From positions 5,890,001 to 5,954,000 of the forward strand of contig NZ_CP051006.1 of the NCBI RefSeq assembly GCF_014673495.1: a stretch of 64,000 nucleotides of DNA, read 5' to 3'. The stretch is from Streptomyces griseofuscus (GTDB lineage Bacteria > Actinomycetota > Actinomycetes > Streptomycetales > Streptomycetaceae). Below the pieces are notes generated by a model. The model had not been told where the DNA came from, did not search any database, and saw only the letters and a program-made list of their open reading frames with translations. The position numbers and the translations under genes were made by a program. This document shows positions 1 to 8,676 of this stretch, one piece after another; position 1 is the first letter of the stretch; every line of letters starts with the position of its first letter.

Positions 1-1568
<1,568 letters not shown>

Positions 1569-2028
1569 GCTGTTCCTTACCTGTCGGAGGGCCGGTTGTC
1601 GCTGCTCGTGCCTACTGCTCGTAGACGCTGCCGCTCATGCCTACTGCCAGTGCCCGCGCCGTTCCCCATCGTGTACCTCGGGGGGACGCCCGTCATCTCC
1701 ACCTGCGCCACCCCGCGTACCGCCGGAGCACACCGCCGGTCAAAACGCAACGATACGCCCGGGGTGTGACGCGCTTGGCAAAGTTGTTCGATGGTTCCAT
1801 GCGCGGATGATTCCGCTGAACGCAAACCGGGCACATGCGGGTGATGTGGGTGGCGAGGAATCGAGATACGGTGCCAGGAGTTGCCACGACACGGCCGGTA
1901 TCGTCACCGTTTCGGCGGTCCGGACGGCCGGGTACTTGCGCTATCCGCCCCGCCCGTGTGGACTACGGCCAATGCTTCGCGCACGCGCGTGGCTGAGATA
2001 TTCACCAGACATGATCAGGAGGCAACCC
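1569..2028. promoter_or_regulatory. Divergent aceE / DUF3052 intergenic region with paired direct repeats
   Basis: 460 bases without a supported gene. The region must hold both divergent promoters. Near aceE are two 15-base direct repeats, GCTC(G/A)TGCCTACTGC, at 1604-1618 and 1633-1647, 29 bases apart start to start; they are candidate regulator sites for aceE. I cannot place -35/-10 boxes with confidence. Confidence 0.4.
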
Positions 2029-2466
2029 GTGAGCGCGACCGCGGACCACGCGGAGGAGCGGACGAACCCTGCCGCCAGGCTGGGGTTCCAGCCCGGACAG
2101 GTGGTCCAGGAGATCGGCTACGACGACGACGTCGACCAGGAACTCCGCCAGGCCATCGAGGAAGCCGTCGAGGGCGACCTGATGGACGAGGAATACGACG
2201 ATGTGGCCGACGCCGTCGTGCTCTGGTTCCGGGACGACGACGGCGACCTGACGGATGCGCTGGTGGACGCCACCACGTACATCGAAGAGGGCGGCGCAAT
2301 TCTGCTCCTCACGCCGAAGACCGGCCGTTCGGGATACGTCGAGCCGAGCGACATCTCGGAAGCCGCGACGACGGCCGGCCTGACCGCCGCGAAGAGCGTC
2401 AGCGTCGGCAAGGACTGGAGCGGCAGCCGGCTGGCCACGCCGAAGGCGGCCAAGTCGAAGCGGTGA
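2029..2466 (+). CDS. DUF3052 family protein
   Basis: Small acidic cytoplasmic protein of 145 residues, function unknown. GTG at 2029 is preceded by AGGAGG (2017-2022) with ideal spacing; an in-frame ATG at 2011 overlaps that site and is less likely. The protein starts MSATADHAEERTNPAARLGF, has an acidic middle (DLMDEEYDDVADAVVLWFRD) and a basic C-terminus. DUF3052 proteins lie next to aceE in many actinomycetes, which is the case here (divergent). No catalytic motif is visible. Confidence 0.85.
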   Translation: MSATADHAEERTNPAARLGFQPGQVVQEIGYDDDVDQELRQAIEEAVEGDLMDEEYDDVADAVVLWFRDDDGDLTDALVDATTYIEEGGAILLLTPKTGRSGYVEPSDISEAATTAGLTAAKSVSVGKDWSGSRLATPKAAKSKR

Positions 2467-2472
2467 CCGCGA

Positions 2473-2506
2473 CCGGACGGGCCGGATCTCGCCCCGGCCC
2501 GTCCGG
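2473..2506 (+). terminator. Hairpin after DUF3052 gene
   Basis: Perfect 13-bp stem (CCGGACGGGCCGG at 2473-2485, complement at 2494-2506) with an 8-base loop, seven bases after the stop codon. There is no T-tract, as is usual in high-GC actinomycetes. Confidence 0.55.
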
Positions 2507-2587
2507 AACCCAGGTGATCGCTGCGTAGGGTGGACCAGAGCGTTTGCTGTGCTCTCACCCGAACAGCCCACCGAAGGGAAGCACGAC

Positions 2588-3046
2588 ATGGCGATCCAGG
2601 TCGGAGACAAGGCGCCCGACTTCGAGCTCAAGGACAACCACGGCCGCACCGTGCGGCTCGCCGACTTCCGCGGCGAGAAGAACGTGGTTCTGCTCTTCTA
2701 CCCCTTCGCCTTCACCGGCGTGTGCACCGGCGAGCTGTGCGAGCTGCGTGACAACCTGCCGAAGTTCGCCGACCGCGACACCCAGCTGCTCGCCGTCTCG
2801 AACGACTCCATCCACAGCCTGCGGGTCTTCGCCGAGCAGGAGGGCCTGGAGTACCCGCTGCTCAGCGACTTCTGGCCGCATGGCAACGTCTCGCGCGACT
2901 ACGGCGTCTTCGACGAGGACAAGGGCTGCGCGGTGCGGGGCACCTTCATCATCGACAAGGACGGCGTCGTGCGCTGGACCGTGGTCAACGGGCTGCCGGA
3001 CGCGCGCGATCTGAACGAGTACGTGAAGGCACTCGACACCCTCTAG
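2588..3046 (+). CDS. ahpE: AhpE-like peroxiredoxin
   Basis: Thiol peroxidase of the peroxiredoxin superfamily, 152 residues, cytoplasmic, reduces peroxides. The active-site stretch is FYPFAFTGVCTGELCELRD, so Cys46 is the peroxidatic residue; Cys51 lies five residues on. The LLSDFWPHGNVSRDYGVF stretch closely matches mycobacterial AhpE as I remember it. Mycobacterial AhpE is a 1-Cys enzyme; whether Cys51 resolves is unknown. ATG at 2588 has AAGGGAAG upstream. It directly precedes the Ter cluster, which fits an oxidative/metal stress locus. Confidence 0.9.
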   Translation: MAIQVGDKAPDFELKDNHGRTVRLADFRGEKNVVLLFYPFAFTGVCTGELCELRDNLPKFADRDTQLLAVSNDSIHSLRVFAEQEGLEYPLLSDFWPHGNVSRDYGVFDEDKGCAVRGTFIIDKDGVVRWTVVNGLPDARDLNEYVKALDTL

Positions 3047-3184
3047 TCGGCCGGTCGGCCGAACCTGGGAACCTTCGGGTCCAGGGTCTGCGGGGGGCGG
3101 GAACTCGTCACTAGGATCGGCTCGTTGATCCCATATCCGAAGCACGACGGGGCTCCCCGCCCCTCGACACCACTTGGAGGACTC

Positions 3185-3760
3185 GTGGGAGTCAGCCTCA
3201 GCAAGGGCGGCAACGTCTCGCTGACCAAGGAGGCCCCGGGCCTGACCGCCGTCATCGTCGGACTGGGCTGGGACGTGCGCACCACGACCGGCACGGACTT
3301 CGACCTCGACGCGAGCGCGCTGCTGCTCAACAACTCCGGCAAGGTCATCAGCGACCAGCACTTCGTCTTCTTCAACAACCTCAAGAGCCCCGACGGCTCC
3401 GTGGAGCACACCGGCGACAACATCACCGGTGAGGGCGAGGGCGACGACGAGCAGATCAAGATCAACCTCGCCGGCGTGCCCGCCGACGTGGACAAGATCG
3501 TCTTCCCGGTGTCGATCTATGACGCCGAGAACCGCCAGCAGTCCTTCGGCCAGGTGCGCAACGCGTTCATCCGCGTCGTCAACCAGGCCGGCGAGGCCGA
3601 GATCGCCCGCTACGACCTGAGCGAGGACGCCTCCACCGAGACCGCCATGGTCTTCGGCGAGCTGTACCGCAACGGCGCGGAGTGGAAGTTCCGCGCCATC
3701 GGCCAGGGCTACGCGTCCGGGCTGCGCGGCATCGCTCAGGACTTCGGCGTCAACGTCTGA
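3185..3760 (+). CDS. terD: TerD family stress protein (first copy)
   Basis: 191-residue TerD protein, a calcium-binding beta-sandwich of the tellurite/Ter stress systems, probably cytoplasmic. GTG at 3185 has GGAGG at 3176-3180. Typical landmarks: MGVSLSKGGNVSL start, VGLGWDV, DFDLDASALLL (acidic Ca site), HTGDNITGEGEGDDE, AFIRVVNQ, YDLSEDASTETAMVFGELYR, and WKFRAIGQGYASGLRGIA. It is 191 residues long, as is usual. It is followed 97 bases later by a second copy about 70% identical by eye. Confidence 0.95.
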   Translation: MGVSLSKGGNVSLTKEAPGLTAVIVGLGWDVRTTTGTDFDLDASALLLNNSGKVISDQHFVFFNNLKSPDGSVEHTGDNITGEGEGDDEQIKINLAGVPADVDKIVFPVSIYDAENRQQSFGQVRNAFIRVVNQAGEAEIARYDLSEDASTETAMVFGELYRNGAEWKFRAIGQGYASGLRGIAQDFGVNV

Positions 3761-3779
3761 CGTCCGGGAGCTGGGACAC

Positions 3780-3816
3780 CGTCCGGCGCCGCGCCGTTCA
3801 CGGCCGGCGCCGGACG
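3780..3816 (+). terminator. GC-rich hairpin between the two terD genes
   Basis: A 12-bp perfect stem, CGTCCGGCGCCG at 3780-3791 with its complement at 3805-3816, and no T-tract. It could be a weak terminator or an mRNA processing/stability hairpin between paralogues. Confidence 0.35.
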
Positions 3817-3857
3817 CGCAGGAAACAGAAAGCACTGTCAGGGGAGGACCAGCAATC

Positions 3858-4436
3858 ATGGGCGTGACGCTCGCCAAGGGGGGCAATGTCTCCCTCTCCA
3901 AGGCCGCACCGAACCTCACCAACGTCATGATCGGGCTCGGCTGGGACGCGCGCTCCACCACCGGCGCCCCCTTCGACCTGGACGCCAGCGCGCTGCTGTG
4001 CGGCGCCAACAACCGGGTGATGGGCGACGAGTGGTTCGTCTTCTACAACCAGCTCAAGAGCCCGGACGGTTCGGTCGAGCACACCGGCGACAACCTCACG
4101 GGTGAGGGCGAGGGCGACGACGAGTCGATCCTGGTGGACCTCCCCAAGGTCCCGCCCCAGTGCGAGAAGATCATCTTCCCGGTCTCCATCCATATGGCCG
4201 ACGAGCGCGGACAGACCTTCGGACAGGTCTCGAACGCGTTCATCCGGGTGGTCAACCAGTCGGACGGTCAAGAACTCGCCCGGTACGACCTCAGCGAGGA
4301 CGCCTCCACCGAAACCGCCATGATCTTCGGCGAGCTGTACCGCTACCAGGGCGAATGGAAATTCCGGGCGGTCGGTCAGGGGTACGCGTCGGGACTGCGC
4401 GGCATCGCTCTAGACTTTGGGGTCAACGTTTCGTAA
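3858..4436 (+). CDS. terD: TerD family stress protein (second copy)
   Basis: 192-residue paralogue of the preceding protein, with the same landmarks: MGVTLAKGGNVSLSKAAP, FDLDASALLCGANNRVMG, HTGDNLTGEGEGDDES and WKFRAVGQGYASGLRGIA. The start ATG at 3858 follows GGGGAGGACC. It has a Cys in the Ca-site loop region (ALLCGANN) where the first copy has Leu-Asn. TerD proteins bind Ca2+ and work with TerC membrane proteins and TerB; a TerC-like DUF475 protein follows at once. Confidence 0.95.
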   Translation: MGVTLAKGGNVSLSKAAPNLTNVMIGLGWDARSTTGAPFDLDASALLCGANNRVMGDEWFVFYNQLKSPDGSVEHTGDNLTGEGEGDDESILVDLPKVPPQCEKIIFPVSIHMADERGQTFGQVSNAFIRVVNQSDGQELARYDLSEDASTETAMIFGELYRYQGEWKFRAVGQGYASGLRGIALDFGVNVS

Positions 4437-4499
4437 AGCCGTGCTCGGCGCGGGGGAGACCCTCATGGGAGGCGCCCCCACAACACGATGGGGTAACCA

Positions 4500-5639
4500 G
4501 TGCTACTGAAAACCTTCGGCTGGTCGTTCGCGGTCACCGCGCTCGGCCTGGTCGCCGCCGTCTTCTACGGGGGGTGGGAGGGCTTCGGGGTGGTGGCGAT
4601 CCTCGCCGTCCTGGAGATCTCGCTGTCCTTCGACAACGCGGTGGTCAACGCCGGGATCCTGAAGAAGATGAGCGCCTTCTGGCAGAAGATCTTCCTCACG
4701 GTCGGTGTCCTCATCGCCGTCTTCGGCATGCGGCTGGTCTTCCCCGTCGTCATCGTGGCGATCACCGCCAAGCTCAACCCCATCGACGCGGTGCACCTCG
4801 CCTTCGCCGACAAGGACCGCTACCAGCAGCTGGTCACCGACGCCCACCCGGCGATCGCGGCCTTCGGTGGCATGTTCCTGCTGATGATCTTCCTGGACTT
4901 CATCTTCGAGGACCGGGACATCAAGTGGCTCCAGTGGATCGAGCGGCCGCTGGCCAAGCTCGGCAAGGTCGACATGCTGTCGGTCTGTATCGCCCTGATC
5001 GTCCTGCTGGTCACCTCCTTCACCTTCGCCACCCACGCCCACCAGCACGGCGGCGCGCACATCGACAAGGCGCAGACGGTCCTGATCTCCGGCATCGCCG
5101 GCCTGATCACGTACATGATCGTCGGCGGTCTCTCCGGCTTCTTCGAGGAACGCCTGGAGGAAGAGGAGGAGCGTGAGCACGAGGAGGAGGAAGAGGCCGC
5201 CCGCACCGGCAAGAAGAAGTCGGCCGTCCTGCTGGCCGGCCAGGCCGCGTTCTTCATGTTCCTCTACCTGGAGGTCCTGGACGCGTCCTTCTCCTTCGAC
5301 GGTGTGATCGGCGCCTTCGCCATCACCAACGACATCGTGATGATGGCCCTCGGCCTCGGCATCGGCGCGATGTACGTCCGTTCGCTCACCGTCTACCTGG
5401 TCCGCCAGGGCACCCTCGACGACTACGTCTACCTGGAGCACGGCGCCCACTACGCGATCGGCGCCCTGGCCATCATCCTGATGGTCACCATCCAGTACGA
5501 GATCAACGAGGTGATCACCGGCCTCGTCGGCGTCGTCCTGATCGCCCTGTCCTTCTGGTCCTCCGTACGGCGCAACCGGGCCCTCGAAGCGGCCGAAGGC
5601 GGCAGCGGGGAGAAGGCCGAGGTCTCCTCCGGGGTGTGA
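4500..5639 (+). CDS. DUF475 / TerC-like integral membrane protein
   Basis: 379 residues with about nine membrane segments, inner membrane. It belongs to the DUF475 branch of the TerC superfamily. The acidic intramembrane motifs LEISLSFDNAVVNAG (near residue 40) and EVLDASFSFDGVIGAFA (near 260) are the paired Glu/Asp motifs of the TerC fold, probable metal-binding sites. A long acidic linker (EERLEEEEEREHEEEEEAA) followed by lysines lies near residues 218-240 on the cytoplasmic side. GTG at 4500 is chosen for its position after the second TerD gene; the Shine-Dalgarno is weak. It likely forms the membrane hub of the Ter system. Confidence 0.9.
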   Translation: MLLKTFGWSFAVTALGLVAAVFYGGWEGFGVVAILAVLEISLSFDNAVVNAGILKKMSAFWQKIFLTVGVLIAVFGMRLVFPVVIVAITAKLNPIDAVHLAFADKDRYQQLVTDAHPAIAAFGGMFLLMIFLDFIFEDRDIKWLQWIERPLAKLGKVDMLSVCIALIVLLVTSFTFATHAHQHGGAHIDKAQTVLISGIAGLITYMIVGGLSGFFEERLEEEEEREHEEEEEAARTGKKKSAVLLAGQAAFFMFLYLEVLDASFSFDGVIGAFAITNDIVMMALGLGIGAMYVRSLTVYLVRQGTLDDYVYLEHGAHYAIGALAIILMVTIQYEINEVITGLVGVVLIALSFWSSVRRNRALEAAEGGSGEKAEVSSGV

Positions 5640-5728
5640 CACCCTGATCCATGAGGAACGCTCTGTTCGGGGCGGCGGGCACGGCCGGCCGCCCCGAACG
5701 CATGCGGACGATGACCTGGGGGCGGGAA

Positions 5729-6454
5729 ATGGGCTTCTTCGACGGACTGCTGGGCGCACGGGCGGTCGACTTCGACTCCGGCAACGCCACCAACGCCATC
5801 GAGCTCACCAAGCGGCGCCAGTCGGCGTCCCTCACCAAGCAGGGCGCGGCCACCGGGCATCTGCGCGTCAACCTCACCTGGCGGATGCGCACCTCCGACT
5901 TCGGCGCCCAGCGCCCCAGCCTGCTGCGGCACCCCCTCAAGGCCCTCAAGCCGCCGGAGATCCAGGGCCACGGACAGAGCATGGTCGACGTCGACCTCGA
6001 CCTGGGCTGCCTGTACGAACTGACCGACGGCACCAAGGGCGTCGTACAGCCGCTGGGCGACTACCTGGGCGACATCAACGCGGTGCCGTACATCAAGATC
6101 AGCGGTGACGACCGGTTCGGCTCGGGCTCCGGCGAGACGATGTACATCAACCTCGACCACCGCGAGTCCATCAAACGCATCCTGGTCTTCGTCTACATCT
6201 ACGACCAGACCCCGGCGTTCGACCGCACCCACGCCATCGTCACCCTGTACCCCAGCAGCGGCCCCCGCCTGGAGATCAGCCTGGACGAACGGCATCCCCA
6301 GGCCCGCTCCTGCGCAGTCCTGCTCATCGAGAACGTCAAGGGCGAGCTGATGGTCCGCCGCGAGGTCAAGTTCGTCTACGGCTTCCAGGCCGAACTGGAC
6401 CGGCTGTACGGATGGGGGCTCCAGTGGGGCCGGGGTTACAAGACGAAGGTCTAG
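5729..6454 (+). CDS. TerA/TerD-like protein
   Basis: 241-residue protein of the TerD superfamily. It begins MGFFDGLLGARAVDFDSG and carries an N-terminal segment of about 75 residues before the beta-sandwich. VDVDLDLGCLYELTDG and YIKISGDDRFGSGSGETMYI resemble TerA-type sequences. ATG at 5729 follows GGGGGCGGG; further upstream codons lack a ribosome site. It lies 89 bases after the DUF475 gene, in the same direction. The stop codon TAG overlaps the left end of the CTAG-ended inverted repeat at 6451-6517. Confidence 0.85.
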   Translation: MGFFDGLLGARAVDFDSGNATNAIELTKRRQSASLTKQGAATGHLRVNLTWRMRTSDFGAQRPSLLRHPLKALKPPEIQGHGQSMVDVDLDLGCLYELTDGTKGVVQPLGDYLGDINAVPYIKISGDDRFGSGSGETMYINLDHRESIKRILVFVYIYDQTPAFDRTHAIVTLYPSSGPRLEISLDERHPQARSCAVLLIENVKGELMVRREVKFVYGFQAELDRLYGWGLQWGRGYKTKV

Positions 6455-6517
6455 GTCCTCTCGTTTGGATCATGCCGGGCTCGCGGGGTCTGGCCTGATC
6501 CAAACGAAAGACCCTAG
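6451..6517. repeat. CTAG-ended inverted repeat, copy A
   Basis: 67-bp palindromic element with arms of about 20 bases (AGGTCCTCTCGTTTGGATCA at 6453-6472 against 6496-6515) flanked by CTAG on both sides. Copies B (28112-28279) and C (36673-36738) share the TTTGGATCA core and the GCCGGGCTCGCGGG centre. It sits between convergent genes and overlaps a stop codon, so it may also terminate transcription both ways. Confidence 0.85.
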
Positions 6518-6533
6518 TTCCCGCCGCCGACCG

Positions 6534-7295
6534 CTACCGCCCGATGAACTGCGGGCCCTGCGGCGGCAGCCGGAAGTTCGGGTCGGGGGTGAAGGGCGCG
6601 GGCGCGGGCTGCGGATAGCCGTACGCCGGGGCCGAGGCCGGCGGGGGGAACGCGTATCCCGGCTGCGGCGGCACCGCCGACGTCGGCTGCTCCGGGGGCA
6701 GCGGCCGGGAGACCGTGGCCCCCTCGTCCACCGCGGGCGGCGCCTGCTCCTCCGACTCGTCCACCGAGATGCCGAAATCCGTGGCCAGGCCCTTGAGGCC
6801 GTTGGAATAGCCCTCGCCCAGCGCCCGGAACTTCCAGCCCTCCCCGCGGCGGTACAGCTCGCCGCAGATCATCGCCGTCTCCGCGCCGGTCTCCGGCTTG
6901 ATCTCGAACACCGCCCACGGCTCACCGTCGGCGACGGCGGCGTCGTACAGCGTGACGCTCAGGTTCGGCACCCGGTCGAAGGTGATCCCGTCCGCGGACG
7001 CGACCAGCAGGATCCGCCCGATCTCCGGCTCGACCCCCGTCAGCTCCGCCTGGATCGTGTCGGTCAGACCCTCGGTGACCCGCTTCTTGCCCAGCCGCCA
7101 CACCTTCCCCGAGGGATGCCGGGGCTGGTTGTAGAAGACGAAGTCCTCGTCCGAGCGCACACGGCCACCGGGGCCAAGGAGCAGCGCCGAGGCGTCCACG
7201 TCCGGGACCGACGTCCCCGGTGTCCAGCGCAGCACGGCGCGCACCGTGGTGGCCTCCAGCGGGACGTTCGACCCCTTCAGCATCGCGTGCGTCAT
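6534..7295 (-). CDS. TerD family protein with Pro-rich C-terminal tail
   Basis: 253 residues. The N-terminal ~180 residues are a TerD domain: MTHAMLKGSNVPLEATTVRA, DVDASALLLGPGGRVRSD, GAETAMICGELYRRGEGWKF and RALGEGYSNGLKGLATDFG. A disordered tail follows, rich in Pro, Tyr and Gln, ending FRLPPQGPQFIGR. ATG at 7295 is the first in-frame Met that matches the TerD start. It is transcribed toward the preceding Ter genes and divergently from the CitE-like gene. Such Pro-rich tails may mediate partner binding; that is inference. Confidence 0.9.
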   Translation of the reverse strand: MTHAMLKGSNVPLEATTVRAVLRWTPGTSVPDVDASALLLGPGGRVRSDEDFVFYNQPRHPSGKVWRLGKKRVTEGLTDTIQAELTGVEPEIGRILLVASADGITFDRVPNLSVTLYDAAVADGEPWAVFEIKPETGAETAMICGELYRRGEGWKFRALGEGYSNGLKGLATDFGISVDESEEQAPPAVDEGATVSRPLPPEQPTSAVPPQPGYAFPPPASAPAYGYPQPAPAPFTPDPNFRLPPQGPQFIGR

Positions 7296-7474
7296 GCCGT
7301 CATCCTGCCCTCTCGGTCCTGGCCACGACAATGCGGGGGGTGGCGGTGACCGACACAGTGGAGTTACCGGAAGTTCACGCCTGGAGGGAACCTCGGACAG
7401 GTCACCCTACGTACTATTACCGGCCACCCTTTACCGAATCCTCAATCCCGGGTTGCGACTCTTGGGGGAGTCCT

Positions 7475-8641
7475 ATGCGTCATTTCGGGCACATCGCCCC
7501 CGAGGCCCGGCAGCGCCTCTTCCACCGGGAGCCGTGCGAGTTCACCGCCGACTCCCCGGCCCGGCTGCTCGCCGCCGCCCTCGGCGCCACGTTGTACAGC
7601 CCGGCCACCCGGCCCCGGCTCGCCGACGACATCCTCCGGCAGGCGGGCAACGGCGTGGTCTCCATGGTGCTGTGCCTGGAGGACTCCATCGGCGACGCGG
7701 ATGTGGTGGCCGGTGAGGAGAACCTGGTCCGGCAGTTCGCCGACCTCGACTCCCGGGCGTCCGCCGAGCCGCCGCTGCTGTTCATCCGGGTGCGCACCCC
7801 CGAGCAGATCCCCGACCTCGTACGCCGGCTCGGCGCCTCCGTGCGGCTGCTGTCCGGATTCGTGCTGCCCAAGTTCACCGGGGAGCGCGGCCTGCCCTTC
7901 CTGGAGGCCCTGACCGCCGCCGAGGCGGACGCCGGACACCGGCTCTTCGCCATGCCGGTCCTGGAGTCCCCGGAGCTGCTCTACCGCGAGTCGCGCGTGG
8001 AGACCCTGGAGGGCATCTTCCGCGCCGTCGACAAGTACCGCGACCGCGTCCTCGCGCTGCGCCTCGGCGTCACCGACTTCTGCTCCTCCTACGGCCTGCG
8101 CCGCGCCCCCGACATGACCGCCTACGACGTCCAGGTCGTCGCCTCCGTCATCGCCGACGTGGTGAACATGCTGGGCCGCGCCGACGGCACCGGGTTCACG
8201 GTCACCGGGCCGGTGTGGGAGTACTTCCGCCTCTCCGAGCGCATGTTCAAGCCCCAGCTGCGGCAGAGCCCCTTCCTTGAGATGCAGGCCGTCGAGCTGC
8301 GCGAGAAGCTGCTGGAGCACGCCATGGACGGGCTGCTGCGCGAGATCTCCCTCGACCAGGCCAACGGCCTGCTCGGCAAGACCTGCATCCACCCCTCCCA
8401 TGTCCTGCCCGTGCACACGCTGTCCGTGGTCAGCCATGAGGAGTACAGCGACGCCCAGGACATCCTGCGGCCGGAACGCGGCGGCGGAGGTGTCCTCAGG
8501 TCCGCCTATACGAACAAGATGAACGAGGTGAAACCCCACCGCGCCTGGGCCGAGCGGACCCTGCTGCGCGCGGAGGTGTTCGGCGTCGCGCACGAGGACG
8601 TCAGCTTCGTGGAACTGCTCGCCGCCGGAATACCCGACTGA
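7475..8641 (+). CDS. HpcH/HpaI (CitE-like) aldolase/lyase of Ter biosynthetic module
   Basis: 388-residue TIM-barrel enzyme related to citrate lyase beta subunit and HpcH aldolases. Seen: LYSPATRPRLADDI, VSMVLCLEDSIGDADV (CitE-type acidic motif), FVLPKFTGERG, FAMPVLESPELLY and KTCIHPSHVLPVH. ATG at 7475 has GGGGGAG upstream. In published genomic surveys of Ter systems (Anantharaman, Iyer and Aravind) CitE-like lyases occur with phosphoribosyltransferases and HAD phosphatases and are predicted to make a nucleoside-like metabolite; exactly those follow here. The substrate is unknown. Confidence 0.88.
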   Translation: MRHFGHIAPEARQRLFHREPCEFTADSPARLLAAALGATLYSPATRPRLADDILRQAGNGVVSMVLCLEDSIGDADVVAGEENLVRQFADLDSRASAEPPLLFIRVRTPEQIPDLVRRLGASVRLLSGFVLPKFTGERGLPFLEALTAAEADAGHRLFAMPVLESPELLYRESRVETLEGIFRAVDKYRDRVLALRLGVTDFCSSYGLRRAPDMTAYDVQVVASVIADVVNMLGRADGTGFTVTGPVWEYFRLSERMFKPQLRQSPFLEMQAVELREKLLEHAMDGLLREISLDQANGLLGKTCIHPSHVLPVHTLSVVSHEEYSDAQDILRPERGGGGVLRSAYTNKMNEVKPHRAWAERTLLRAEVFGVAHEDVSFVELLAAGIPD

Positions 8642-8676
8642 CCTCTCCCGCACCGGGAGACGCATCCAAGGAACGC

